Below, piece by piece: positions 1 through 11,216 of a stretch of 64,000 nucleotides of DNA. The notes beneath the pieces are model-generated. The model made no database searches. It was not told the origin of the DNA and saw only the letters and a list, made by a program, of their open reading frames with translations. A program made the translations under genes and the position numbers. The stretch is taken from the NCBI RefSeq assembly GCF_000204055.1, contig NW_006768813.1, positions 558,796 to 622,795 on the forward strand. Reading direction: 5' to 3'. Each line of letters begins with the position of its first letter. Position 1 is the stretch's first letter. The DNA is from Melampsora larici-populina 98AG31 (lineage: Eukaryota > Basidiomycota > Pucciniomycetes > Pucciniales > Melampsoraceae).

Positions 1-1429
1 ATGAGTGATTTCCAGGTAAGCCACAACCAAATATCCTTCTGAGCCCCTTCCAAAGATTCTACAAGCAAAACATAAGTTGACAGATATTGAGAATATTACT
101 CATTGACCAAATCAAGAGCTCCTTGAGCAACACCTTCGACCAAAGGGATCACAGTGAATCAATAAATGTTTAAAGGGTTACAAAAGCCTTTTGGGTTATC
201 AGTCCCCAACTCTTTCAACTACCAAGGACAAGCGACATGATGAATCTGGGACAGGTTGAAGCAGGTTTTGGACCTGAGGATTGCCACACCAAAGCTGTCT
301 GTTGATTGAATTACAAAGAAGCATGAGTTAATAAATCCAATGTCTCTCTTTTAACCAAGTTTGACTAATGTGCTATCATGTTATTGGCTTGTTGACTGAG
401 GTGATTCAGTTGAGTCACAAGACCTGACATTCAGTCAGATCTTGTGACTCAACTCAACCACCTAAGTCAACAAGGGTCAATAATTTTGATCGCACATTGG
501 TTCAACTAATTGAATTACAAAGAAGATTGGATTGACTATATACACATACACCCATCTGGTGAAGATAATGTTGAGATATTCTAGCAAGCAATATCACTCT
601 AAAACTAAACTACCACAATGTCTAGACTTCCACATAGTCTAGAGGGAGAGACTTGACTTGATGGTTGACTAATAATCATGATTTTGGTCAGTGTAGAGAT
701 CAAATCCAGCCTGATGGTATGTGAAGGAGATGATGTTTGAGTGCACAGATCTGGATGGTTATCCAGAGGAATGGCAACAGTGATGAGAGACTGAAGGAGA
801 ACAGTGATGAGAGACTGAACACACAGTGCAATCTCAGAAACCTCAGCTTCTTGACTTTTCATACCAAGCTGCTCTTCCAACATGTAACATGTAGCATACA
901 CATGATGTAACATGGAACTGTAAGGATCACTCCAAGGCTGTTACATGTCAATACTGAGGGTTAGGGTTATCTAAACCGCTCAGTCCTCATATTAACCAAG
1001 AAACAAGTGGTGCTGTTTCTATTTATCACAAGTAATTGAACAAAATACAAATGTCAAATTGATGAATATTGGTCTTCATGGGACAGAGCTCTGAGTGGTG
1101 AGGCTTCCTCTGTGTTCACGATGGATCATGAACCCTTGAAAGCTGTTCTGGAGCAGCTTTCAAAATGTTCAAAAACAATAGTCTCAACTGTAAAATGGCT
1201 TTTGAAAAAAGGGGCCCAATAGAGCAGAAGAAAAAATGCATGACTTCTTTCGCAAAAGTCTAAAATAGAGATTTCCAGAAAAAACAATTTCTGCTGCTTT
1301 TTGTACTATACCCATTGGGGTGTTGGAGATGCAGTTCCACATAATCATATTCCATCCTGGATACTAGGTACATCATGGTCACTTCAGGCAACTACACGTA
1401 ACTTATATTTCTAAGTGGGAAGAATCAAT
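1..1429. other. Intergenic, repeat-like DNA without a supported gene
   Basis: I see no exon with coding character here. The stretch holds a foldback structure (listed separately) and a short tandem duplication: a 19-bp unit starting acagtgatgagagactgaa occurs at about 777-795 and again at 800-818. A single TTAGGGTTA motif near 958-968 is not a telomeric array. The minus-strand reading frame at 605-913 has no family resemblance and is probably chance. Confidence 0.5.
305..525. repeat. Foldback (MITE-like) structure flanked by 17-bp direct repeats
   Basis: Two arms of about 33 nt, 391-422 and 440-472, are near-perfect inverted repeats beginning GTTGACTGAGGTG, with weaker pairing out to roughly 362-510 (the motif AATGTGC.ATCA recurs inverted). 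The direct repeat attgaattacaaagaag lies at 305-321 and 509-525, on both sides of the hairpin. This could be a small non-autonomous transposon; 17 bp is long for a target-site duplication, so the direct repeat may instead belong to the element. Confidence 0.5.
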
Positions 1430-2546
1430 TCACAACAATCTAGCAATAGCCTGCAGTGCATCATCAAGACGTGTATGGTTGTTTGTAACCCCCAATCTCA
1501 ATTTTTCCAGGTCACCACATTCCCTCAAAAACCCACTATCATAGCAGTTTGCTGGAAGATTACCACATACTTTGGCCAAAGGATTGATCTTGTTGCCCGC
1601 TTCACGTCGAGTATCAAATCTCCTAGCTGCTTCAGTCCTCAACTTCACGGTGGCTTGATGATTGTATGAAAGTACATCTATCTTATGAAGCCACTCTCCA
1701 TACTTGGCACTGCGCCATTCAGGCTGAATTGAGCGCTGTTGACCAAGAGAATCATCCTCAGTATCAGAGCAACATGCTGCTTCTGGCAGGAGATCTATAA
1801 AGTCTTTGAGGAATCGTTTGACAGTAGATTTACGGTATATAAAGAGCTGTAGACTGTTTCAGTATGGCCACCACAACTTGATACGTTGCCAAAAGGACCA
1901 GGAAACTTACATCTCGTCGCTTCCTACTGCGCTCCCGCTGTGCAATCTTTTCCGGAGAGGCAAACTCATTCTTCCAGTCTTCAATTCGCCCAATCACCCA
2001 TCGAGTAACAATACCAATATAGATAACTTCCTTCTCCCATTCGACATCCAGTCCAAACTTTTGAAAAGCAGATGCCCTCCTGGCAAACATCCAATGCTTT
2101 ACGGTGAATAAAATCATCACTTGATTCCATGCAGCGTCTTCACCTCCCTGAGCTTCCCAACCAAAAGTAAAAGGTCCTTCAATTTGGTGGTTGGCCATAT
2201 CAGTGTGCAGAAGAGCCTTGAAAACACTCCAGTCCAATGGATTTGGGTGATTGTCGGAGCTGTAGTTGACAAAGACGGAGGTGTCGGACAGGATGCCTTC
2301 CTGTGTTAGAGGTGTGAGTGACATCAGCTGTTCATCAGTTGGCGGGTTGGGGAAATGTGGGTGATTCCTTGTGTGGCCAAGCAGGTAACGTGTGAACTCG
2401 GCAAAAGATTTACAGGTGGGGGAGTTTGACTTTGGAAGTATCTTGGCGAATGAGCGGTTTTTGGCCTTGCGACCTTTTGGTGCGGCACCATTGGGCCAAG
2501 CTGGGGCAGAGTTTTGTGATGTGGACGCTGAGTAGAATGGAATCAT
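1430..2546 (-). CDS. Unrecognised protein, two exons, about 350 aa
   Basis: Minus-strand gene starting at the ATG at 2546. Exon 1 is 2546-1911 and exon 2 is 1846-1430; the 65-bp intron has a GTAAGT donor and CTACAG acceptor and joins the two frames exactly, which is good evidence that this is a real gene. The product is soluble, with a basic Ser/Lys-rich start, a central Trp-rich segment (WSVFKALLHTD, FTFGWEAQ, KHWMFARRA) around residues 100-180, and a charged RERSRKRRD stretch at the splice junction. I recognise no catalytic motif or named domain. It lies 430 bp downstream of another unknown gene on the same strand; the surroundings suggest a dispersed rust-specific family or an accessory gene of a mobile element, but that is inference. 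Confidence 0.55.
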
Positions 2547-2793
2547 GTCAATTTAAGTGGTTGAGGAGATGAGGAATGGGGAAATTTATACCCATGGTTC
2601 TAAATCGATAATCACAGTTGTGAACTTATTTCTGTCAAAACTCTGATTGACTAATTGAGAGTGGTAACCTTCAAAATCCCAAAGTATGTTGAGAGCTAGT
2701 TGAGTGAAATGTGGTCAAGGTTGAGGTTGAGTTATGTGAACTGTGGCAGACTGGATTCTCCGCAAAGTAACTCCTTAAAAGGGAAACTTCCAT

Positions 2794-2824
2794 GTATGGC
2801 TGTCACAGATGGTGACAGCCATAC
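2794..2824. repeat. Perfect 13-bp stem hairpin between two minus-strand genes
   Basis: GTATGGCTGTCAC (2794-2806) pairs perfectly with GTGACAGCCATAC (2812-2824) around a 5-nt loop. The core ATGGCTGTCAC occurs a third time at about 2836-2846 in direct orientation. It sits in the 430-bp gap between the two unknown genes and may be the relic of a short inverted-repeat element. Nothing else is visible in 2547-2975. Confidence 0.6.
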
Positions 2825-2975
2825 TTTTCACAACATATGGCTGTCACAGATTGTAAAATCGGATTTGCACAACACAAGTGGCACAAGGAACTGATACTCA
2901 AAAATAAAATTGGGGAAACTATCCTAATTTCAATGGTAACAAAAACGACAAATCATACAAGATAAGAGCAGCTGT

Positions 2976-4654
2976 TCAGGAGGAAGAAAACACCATGGAG
3001 TTGCTTTTCCCAAGCTTTGTCTTCAAAATATCAATGGCCGACTTAAGATCAACTGTGGTGTCTGACAACTCCAAACTGTCAATTGTAATCTCATCTATCC
3101 CTTCAGTGAGTATTTCTGGCTTGATGAGGCATCTGGGAAGAGTCTTGGGAGGAAGTTGATCTTCCGGATCAGGAACGTTTGGCGAATATTCTCCTCTGGA
3201 CTGGAAAAATTCTTTCAGTCGATCCTTTTGTTTTTTGGTGCTCTCCCTTTTGGGAGCTGCATCATCAGCCAGTTTGATCAATTCATCAAGCTGGGGGGTC
3301 CGCCAGTTGAGCTTGACCTTCCAAAACTTCCCAGGCTTCTCTGGGTCCATTTCGGTCTCAGAATGAACCTCTTGAGAGTTTAGCAGGACTTTGAGTGGAC
3401 CGGTGAAGTGACGAAAGTAGGGCTCTACTGCTGCAGCCCGTTTTTCACAGAGCTGCACATGCACATGTCAGTATGGGTGCTTTATGAGAGTGGCAACAGT
3501 GAAAGGGGATATAATAGTTACCTTCTTCCTAATGGCTTTCAAAGCGGTTTTCTCCCTCTCCGTAAGTTTTTGTCGGACAAGCTTGTCACTTCCTCCTTCC
3601 GTAGACACCAACTTCCTTTCCTTTGCCTCATCTCGGAAGACTCTGCGCTTATTCGAGACCCAGCGTGAAAGTATTTCTCTAGTTTCAAGGGGAATATTAA
3701 GGCTGCTGTCGATTGGGAATCCGGAAGGTACACCTCGAGCATTGTAACAATCTAACCAGCTAGTAATTAAGTTGTCTAACATAGCCATGTTCCAAGGAGT
3801 TTTAGGAGGACTTGTCCATTGGAAAGTGATGCGAGAGAAGCCACAGCCAGCAAATTTAGCTTCAGCACATCCTAAGCGAGTGGCATTGTAGGTGGTGATT
3901 GAGGCAGTAGCATGGGCTACTCGGGAGATAAATTTAGGAGGGGGAAAAGCTTGGTTAAACATGAGAACAGCTTCTTTTGACACCATAATCCTCATTTGAT
4001 GCTTGACAGATTCATTTGCTGAGGGGTTATTTTTGAAGCGCTTGTCCATCTTTTGTTGAATGTTGACATCTAGATATTTCGTCCTTGTGTCAGAATAGTT
4101 GGCCCACTGTTCAACCTCTTCAGGAGTTGGTTCGTCAGGAAGGTGGCGTGCAAGGAGGACAGCAGCAGAGATGTTGGGAGATGTCCGGGTGCTGGATTGA
4201 CGAGGAAGACCAAGTAAAGCCCTAGCCCACTCTTGAACAGCAGAGGTCATGCCTACAAGCTTGACACTATCTCTGGGCTCTTTTCGGGCACGCATTTCCT
4301 CAGCATCAGTTTTGCGCTGTTGTTGTCTACGCTTGGCTTCCCTCTCCTTGGCAATCTGAACAGCAACAGCTTGCTCAAAATTAAGTCCAGGCTCTTCCTC
4401 TGGATGATCTATGAGGGTGGATGTGATTGCAAGAGATATGTCAGTTTAATCCTCAGTCTTACATGAAATGGAGACTTGTCTGGACTGACTATCAAGTTGA
4501 TCCATGATAGGATCCCTTTCAGGCACTGCAGGCCCACTGTTGGTCCCCCCACTGTTGGTACCTGGATCAGCTGGATGACATGGATGGAATTAGTTAATGC
4601 ACAAGGTTGATATGCTGGGTTATGATGCATGAAGATACCTGAGGATCCTTCCAT
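2976..4654 (-). CDS. Unrecognised protein, four exons, about 495 aa
   Basis: Exons on the minus strand: 4654-4639, 4570-4463, 4408-3522 and 3452-2976; three short introns (68, 54 and 69 bp) have GT-AG ends and keep one open frame of 496 codons. The first ATG of the frame is at 4654, in a very short first exon (MEGSS). After a Gly/Ser-rich lead the protein has a charged helix with EREAKRRQQQRK (about residues 65-80), a central region with Cys (GCAEAKFAGCGF) and Trp, and a Lys-rich C-terminal half. I cannot assign a family. It has no stop or frameshift, so the copy looks functional. It is co-directional with the 350-residue gene downstream and the 79-residue reading frame upstream; all three could belong to one mobile unit, which I cannot prove. 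Confidence 0.55.
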
Positions 4655-5531
4655 TGCTTTGCGTTTGGGAATTTTGGCAAGATTTCGTGAAAATACGTAT
4701 TCAAGTTGGATAATCAGACTCAGAAATTGAAATTGTGAAGATGAGGAGTTATTGATCCAATTTGAGTTGAGAAAGTGAATAGCAGAAAGTGAAATTCAGA
4801 TGGAAAAGTTGAATGTTGATGGTTGGGAGAAGGGTTGAATTGCAGCAACCATTAACTGGTTTTGTTGAGGGTTGAAATTGATCCCTTTGTCTTGCAAATT
4901 GTTTGGGAAAATCCAAGTGGGTCTCATTTGGATTCGCCCAAATAGCCTAGAGTGGCAAAAAACTGGAGGAGGCCAGTGTGTTGCTCATGGTAGCACTGGC
5001 TGCATGTAGGCCTGGTAGGGAAAAATTTCATAGGCTGGTATTCTTGAATGAAATTCAATAGATTCCACTCAACACCTGAGTATGAAGGAAGTGAAATTGG
5101 ATCCAGGACAACAAAACAATTGCTACATTCTGATCAAGGAAACAAAATTTGAGCTGCTGAATAAAATTGAGAAACAAATCTATTCTTTGATGGGGGATCA
5201 CCTATCCAATTCTATCCGTGTTGCTCCTAATTTCATTCAGCTTTGCTAATTTAACGGTTCAGAAAGATTGATGTTGCCAAAAAACACTGCAAATTTGCAT
5301 ATAATGTATATGGGCCTAATTTTTCCCTAGCCCTGACCATGTTATAAAGAAATGAAGTTCGCTCAATTGGCCTCTGTACCAAGTTCCATGTTGCAATTGG
5401 AATTGCTTTCAAAGCACAGGGGGCATAAAAAATTGAAGACATTTAGTAAAAATTCACCCATAATATTACCAGACAAATGAAGACTTACATTCAAATCCAT
5501 TGGATGATTTGACTGATGCACCAAAGGAGCA
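4655..5531. other. Intergenic, no supported gene
   Basis: AT-rich DNA. The frame of the downstream unknown gene stays open upstream of 4654 for some tens of codons but has no ATG there, so the start at 4654 was kept. A 64-codon minus-strand frame at 5251-5442 has no recognisable content. Confidence 0.4.
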
Positions 5532-5771
5532 TCAATAGGTAAAAAGGAATTCTCTAGCTTCCTTTACCACTTCCTTAAAATGTTGGGTCATTTCAATCAA
5601 CATGAGAATGCTGGTGGGTTCAACTTGGCCTTCAACCTCGTCCACAAGCTGGATGAGCTGAATTCTGCGCTCCCACAGATCTTGGGCTAATCGAATTTTT
5701 TGTGCATATGCGTAAAGAATAGAGTTCCTTTCAATATGTCTTTGAAGTAGTTCCGCTTGACTCTTGTTCAT
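5532..5771 (-). CDS. Possible small helical protein, 79 aa
   Basis: A single uninterrupted minus-strand frame from ATG 5771 to the stop at 5532. The composition (Glu, Gln, Leu, Arg; heptad-like spacing in IQLIQLVDEVEGQ and MTQHFKEVVKEA) suggests an amphipathic or coiled-coil helix. No family is recognised. It precedes two larger unknown genes on the same strand, about 880 bp upstream. It could be an exon of a longer gene or a chance frame. Confidence 0.3.
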   Translation of the reverse strand: MNKSQAELLQRHIERNSILYAYAQKIRLAQDLWERRIQLIQLVDEVEGQVEPTSILMLIEMTQHFKEVVKEAREFLFTY

Positions 5772-5952
5772 TGCAATAAATTGTGATGTGCTGGAGATAT
5801 TGGATTAAATATGCTTTGATTAATCAATAAAAATGGCTTCAAGTGGATTTAATATAACTCCAGAGTTGATTTGAGAAGTTTGGATTGAAGGAAATTGGAG
5901 ACTGACTGGAGGTGGACATAGCAAATATATATAAGTATATATATACACCAGA

Positions 5953-5989
5953 ATGACTTGCTCAATGGTGATCTCATTGAGCAAGTCAT
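5953..5989. repeat. Perfect 15-bp stem hairpin
   Basis: ATGACTTGCTCAATG (5953-5967) and CATTGAGCAAGTCAT (5975-5989) are exact inverted repeats with a 7-nt loop. A second weak inverted pair (aagtcatg...catgact) follows near 6010-6032. The surrounding 5772-6340 otherwise shows no gene. Confidence 0.6.
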
Positions 5990-6342
5990 ATCCGTATCTT
6001 CTGATGTCAAGTCATGGTGGTATCATGACTCAAGTGATCCCTTATGATTTGGTGAATATTGCTCACCCGAGAAAAAGCAGAGGCCGGGAAGAATATGAGA
6101 CGTAAGGATGCTTCAGAATACAATACTGTGATATTGAACGGAGGGGGGATATACTGAAATCATGTGAGAGAAGATAACCATCAATCTGGGGAGGGATAAA
6201 AAGCAAAATTAGTATGGTTCTGTCTTATGTTGGTTGGTGCAAAGGCATAGTAGTGGAAGCTACTGTACGCTGCATTTATGTATGAGATTTCGAATTTACA
6301 AATCTTGGATTTGCCTGGCGTGAATATTGTTGGGAATGATAA

Positions 6343-6660
6343 TTCCTGATCAGGAATTCCCTGATCAGGAATTTATCAAGGGGCCAAGTCGCGACTTGGC
6401 AAAGGGCTGCCAGGTCACGACTTGGCGCCCCGGTTGGATAAAATTTATCCAGATTTGACCTAACGGGGCCACCAAGTCGCGACTTGGCGGCCCCGGGTGG
6501 CTAATTCCCAGTGAACGGGGTCGCCAAGTCGTGACTTGGCGCCCCTCAGTGCTGCGGAGCCTTGCCGCGGCGGTACCGGGATACAGCACCGGGCCGCGAT
6601 CGGGCCGGAGCCAAGTACACCTTTTGCACCTGGCTAATTCTGAATTTAGCCGTCGATCAC
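6343..6660. repeat. Cluster of perfect and near-perfect palindromes
   Basis: Two adjacent 14-bp palindromes built on CCTGATCAGG lie at 6343-6356 and 6358-6371. They are followed by four copies of a 16-bp palindrome of consensus CCAAGTCGCGACTTGG at 6384-6399 (exact), 6410-6425 (CCAGGTCACGACTTGG), 6472-6487 (exact) and 6524-6539 (CCAAGTCGTGACTTGG). Between copies 2 and 3 sits another palindrome, GGATAAAATTTATCC (6436-6450), bracketed by inverted GCCCCG/CGGGGC. A fifth copy is in an intron 1.2 kb downstream. The whole block is much more GC-rich than its surroundings. It may be a composite of small palindromic mobile repeats or a binding-site array; the sequence does not decide. Confidence 0.8.
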
Positions 6661-6704
6661 TTTGAACCACCACGTCGATCACTACGTCGATCACTTTGAA
6701 CCAC
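6652..6704. repeat. Short tandem repeats of GTCGATCAC
   Basis: The 19-bp unit GTCGATCACTTTGAACCAC occurs at 6652-6670 and 6686-6704, with a partial copy (GTCGATCACTAC) between them at 6674-6685. It lies at the right edge of the palindrome cluster. From 6705 to 7247 I see only AT-rich leader sequence of the next gene, including a likely leader intron 7182-7246 (GTGAGT...TTGCAG). Confidence 0.65.
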
Positions 6705-7247
6705 TCGACGATCATTCCATTCCGAATCTCCCAGAACGTCAAACTTCCCCATTATACCCTTCGAATCAATCTCACGGACTATTGATTCGAATCCAATTGA
6801 ATCGAACCCCCAAAAGGATCCACTCTGATCTGTTTTGGTTCCGGTATATCACATTCGATATCAAACTTCGGACTCTCGGATTCGTTTCTCAACTTCAAGT
6901 TCATATTTCAATAATCAATTCATATTAGTGTTTATCAATAATCAATTTATACTATTCTATATCCAGTATACCTGGAGGCTTTTTCGAATTGTTACAGAAT
7001 TGCCGAATTCACACCGTTGGCTCTCACCTGTCTCACCTCAAAAATTTCAAATTTAATATCATATCTCAGTTTAAGTCAATTACTAGTCCACCGGTGCTCC
7101 GGTCATATCAACTTGGGCTATCAGCATCACGTGGCTGGGGTTTTAGTTCAGTTGTTCAGGGTTTTTAGTTTGGTCGTACAGGTGAGTTCTCAAGTTATCT
7201 GCTCGGTGTTTCATGTACTGAATTGACGCGGGCTGTTGTTTTGCAGT

Positions 7248-10200
7248 ATGACGAGCACAACAAGTCAGCGTCCGCAACATGGTGGGAAGCGGATTGGAAC
7301 TTTTCAACCGCCCAAGAATGACGACGACAACGCCTCCTCCTCGTCTGTATCTTCCGAGGAGGAGGAGGAAGAGGAGGAGGTCGAAGAGGAGGAGGAAGCC
7401 GCGGAGGAACTTACGAGCCAAGGTGGCGGTAATGATAGTCAGACAGCGCCGATCGAAGAAAAAAAACGTAAGTCTTCACATCGCATGGCCCTATCTATCC
7501 TCGTAACTATCTCTTTATCTATACTAATTCCGTACGTTCCTAGCCATCCTCACCAGTACCCAAGCAACCCTATTGAACGGGATCACGTATTACTTGGACC
7601 TCAAATCGTTTCTCGAAACAATTATTGCGCAGCGGGATATGATCGCCACCTCATTGGAACAAAAGGTCCCCATTGACATATTTGAGTCCCTAAGGGAGAC
7701 TGGACTGCGCTTGGAAGCGGTAATTGACAGTAAGTTTTTTTTTATTTTTTTTTATTTTAAATTCCTGACGCCAAGTCACGACTTGGCGGCCCCGTCTAGT
7801 GCTGTTCCGGGGTGTACCCGGAACTTAACAATAGACGGGGCCTTTCCTTATTTCGTATTAACACATTTCCTTGGCTGGGGTAGGTATCAATAATGGGACC
7901 TTCCGGAACAAGAAGAGTTCCTTGGTCCAAGTCCTTGGAGTGCCGATGGAAGGTGATCCTCTGGAGGAACAACCCCCCCCGCAGCCGCTCTTCCGACCGG
8001 ATCCTGAGGACGCCGAAGCTTCCCAATCTAAGGACGACGATGATGACGCCGAAGGGGATACTCACGGTGACCTTTCAGAAGCAGCAGACGACTACGAGCC
8101 ACCGCCAAAACGACGATCTTCTCGCCGCCTGAGCACCAACCTCGCGGCCAGAAATCCTACTCCAACCAAAGCTGGATGCCCTTCAACAAGGGGATCCAAC
8201 AGTGCTCCGAAGAAACCACCTTCGAAACCGCCCACCACGACAACTTCCCAGGCTGGTAAGTTCCCTAAGTCGACCGCCAGCCTGGATGTGTCATCCCAAT
8301 CCCGCGTCAATCCGTCTCGGATTGCCAAACAGGCGGCTATCCAAAGGACTGCCGACGCGTCTCCCTCACTCGAAAAAACTCAGCGTGGCAAGAAGAGACG
8401 GCGTCAGTCCAAACCTAGCGAGCCAGAGACTCAACTTCCCCCACCTCCTCCTCCACCCAAAAACCCCGAACTGGAACGTGCCGACGCGTCCATCCGCCAA
8501 GCCGGAAATCAGATCCTCGATGTCGCACAGAGACCATCCTGGTACCCTCCAATGATTTCCAACGACTCAGATGTATTCTATGCCTTCTTTACGACCCCTT
8601 TTAAGTTGCCATCGAATTGCACTCCCCATCTGCCGCTTTCTCATTTTCTCAAAGCTCACTGGGACACAACACTACACCAATCGATGTTATCACAAAACTT
8701 GCGAAGAGGGCACGAGGCCTATCACTTAATGTTCACTTGGCTTCGTGCTGTCAGGAACGTCCCAGGCTGGAGCCCAAGTGACACGCTGGACTTGCACGAT
8801 CGACTTAACCCCCTCCTTGCTGCCTTGAAGAGAGGTGAGAGGCACATGGGGCAATCGGGACCTCCGCCGGGCATACCAGGGAGCAATACGACAATGGGAC
8901 CACCTCTCAATCCACCTATACCCGAAAACTCCCCAAACCCCCCCTCAGGTCCTGCGCCGCACGAGCTGAACGGTCTCGATGACCAAGGTCATCCCACGCC
9001 ACAGCCTTCGCACGACGGCGAACCATTGGTTGACGAACCGCTTGAGCTACCGGACGAAATCGCCAAAGAAATCAGCAAAATTGAGGCGCTGTTGAAACTT
9101 CCTACGCACATACCCGTTGGTCGTCCGACGGACGAGTTCGCCGAGTTTTTCGATCACCCCCTGTGGCTTCGCTCCGCTGAAGACGAGGATGGACCCTGGA
9201 AAGTGTTCATTGACACGATGGACCTTCACCTCGGGAAGGCCAAGGTTCCCAGAAGATTTCGCAGAGGAGAGCATGGATTTGAAGGTTTATTCCGGCAATG
9301 GGTCACCTCCTCCCGAGCCACGGATTTTTGGAACATTCCCTCCTCTGACCTCATCCTGATGACCAAACTAGGAACCATCCTCAAACACGTCGAGGAACAG
9401 CAGATCCAACCACCTCCCGAGGCTCCACAGGTCCCTAAGCCTCCCACGCCTACCACTACAGCTGACCCCATGCCATCCCCTGCTCCCCAACACGCCACAC
9501 CCACTCAGCCTTCATCGATTTCCACGGGCCCTCTTCAGGCCAGCCCACCCCATCTTCCATCTGCCCGGTGTGCGTCGAAAGGAGGTAGTGTTCCACTTGA
9601 ACTGGCCGCCCACATCTCACGAGGTGACACTGAGACCGAACCCCACGAGGACACCACAACTACGGCCTCGCCATCAGATATCCGTCAGGTAACCCAGGGG
9701 TGCACTGACCCTAACCTCAACAACCTGGCTCCTACAGTTCCCTCGGTCACCAACCCAACCGATCCGGGAACTCCTCTTCCCTCGCTAGCCCAGCCAGCTC
9801 CTGACAAGGACACTGAGCCACCTGTTCCCTCACCCAGCGAAGCTCCTTCGGCAGTTTTGATAAATCCGCCAGAGGGTGTTCCAGACGGCGGTGTCTTGAT
9901 CCCAGTTAGTCCGGACGTTAGGCAGGTACCACCCAAGCCATCCATTTGGGCTGTCAGTGACCCCGCGGCTTTCAAGTTCACCCAGGCTACGCTCGACAAC
10001 AAACACATTGACAACCGCGACGTGCCTGACATATATCAGGCGTTACTTCAATTGTTGTCTTTGAGGTCGCAAGGTACCGACGATGCGGCGTTGCAAGGTC
10101 CCGCTCCTCCTGCTCCTCCCTTCAAGATCTTGCCTAAGAGCAAACTTCGGGTCCATATGTGGCTCGACAAGGAACCTAGTAAGTACTTTTTCCTCTTTTC

Positions 10201-11216
10201 ACTTTGTCCTTGCTAACAGACTTCAAATTTGTTCAGACCTTCGCCTCTTTCAATGTGCGTCCGAGGCTCCGTGGCACAGAACCGATGTCTTTCACCTCCA
10301 CGACGCTGCCCTCACTAGAAAGCCCTCCCCTGGTGAAACTGCTCAAACGCAGTACGTCCGCGAGATTCTGGGAATCTTCTCCCACAGCTCAACACATAAG
10401 ATCGATCAAGGTGTCCAACATGTATTGGCAGCTGTGGCGTACTGCAAGATGGAGAATGTTGAGATTCAATTGCCTCCCCCCGCGACTCTTGATTCGTGTA
10501 CCAACACCAAAATAGCTAACGGACTCAAGGCTGCACATCATTACCATCAACTACAAATGTGCACAGGTGATGCGGTGGTGCGGGAATGTGTTATTGCCAT
10601 GTGGGAGCTAGTGACTAAAATTTATGGCATGTTTGAGGCTATTGCAAGCCTGAGGGCTCGATTCCGGCATGTCGAAGATTTGCTCCGAGCACCTCAACAG
10701 GATCACAACAAACTCGATGAGGACTATGAAAAGCTCACCAAGTCTGTTGGTGTTGGCCAGATCCCGACGGTCCCTTTCGGACTCCTGGTTGCCTTTCTCA
10801 CTTCAGGCGTCAAGGGCCTATTAATATTCCCCCACGATCCGAAACGCTTCGGACTCCCCAAACTTGCACACTTTCTAGTGCTAGTAAGCCGTCTTCAACA
10901 GGACCGACCTATTGAAGAACCTTTCTGGAAACATACCCAGGCTCTATTACTTGGTCTCATTAGGGAGACTTTTTTTCCAGGAGGATTCAATTCGGGAAAT
11001 GCTTTACAGGATGAGTCATCAAGTCAAGACGAATGGCATCCAACGGAGTGCTCAAAAATCCGCCTTGCTCAAGCTATTCAAAGAGACTTAGCTGCCTTTT
11101 GTGACATCCGGCCTGAACTTACTGGTTCTCCTTATCCTGACAATCCGTATGACTTACCTTTCCATCCTGTCTCAACAAGTAATCAAACAATGGTGCCTCA
11201 ACAAGGTCTTGAATAG
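7248..11216 (+). CDS. Large intact protein of unknown function, about 1226 aa, internally duplicated
   Basis: Four exons, 7248-7467, 7544-7729, 7884-10178 and 10237-11216, with GT-AG introns that keep one frame of 1227 codons and no disabling change. A leader intron (7182-7246) ends one base before the ATG. Residues 35-60 are strongly acidic; about 170-340 are basic and Pro/Ser-rich, with KKRRR-type motifs that could be nuclear localisation signals. An approximately 85-residue module occurs twice, near 360-450 and 550-640, sharing the order FF..P..L, RRG.H, F..W, W..(P)S.D and a final L..L helix. Pro/Thr-rich linkers join them. The C-terminal third (exon 4) is mixed helical with Trp and His. 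No enzyme motif is seen. The gene is visibly GC-rich against AT-rich flanks and is preceded by the palindrome cluster. It could be a rust-specific nuclear protein or a transposon-borne accessory gene. Confidence 0.65.
7768..7843. repeat. Palindromic module inserted in intron 2 of the 1226-aa gene
   Basis: The 154-bp intron 7730-7883 contains CCAAGTCACGACTTGG (7771-7786), the same palindrome as in the upstream cluster, followed by a hairpin bounded by GGCCCCGTCTA and TAGACGGGGCC with an inner stem GTTCCGGG/CCCGGAAC. Removing this 76-bp block leaves an intron of about 78 bp, normal for the window. This looks like a small mobile palindromic repeat that landed in an intron. Confidence 0.7.

Noticed and set aside
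955..970. Telomere-like TTAGGGTTA
   Set aside because: Fewer than two units, no array.
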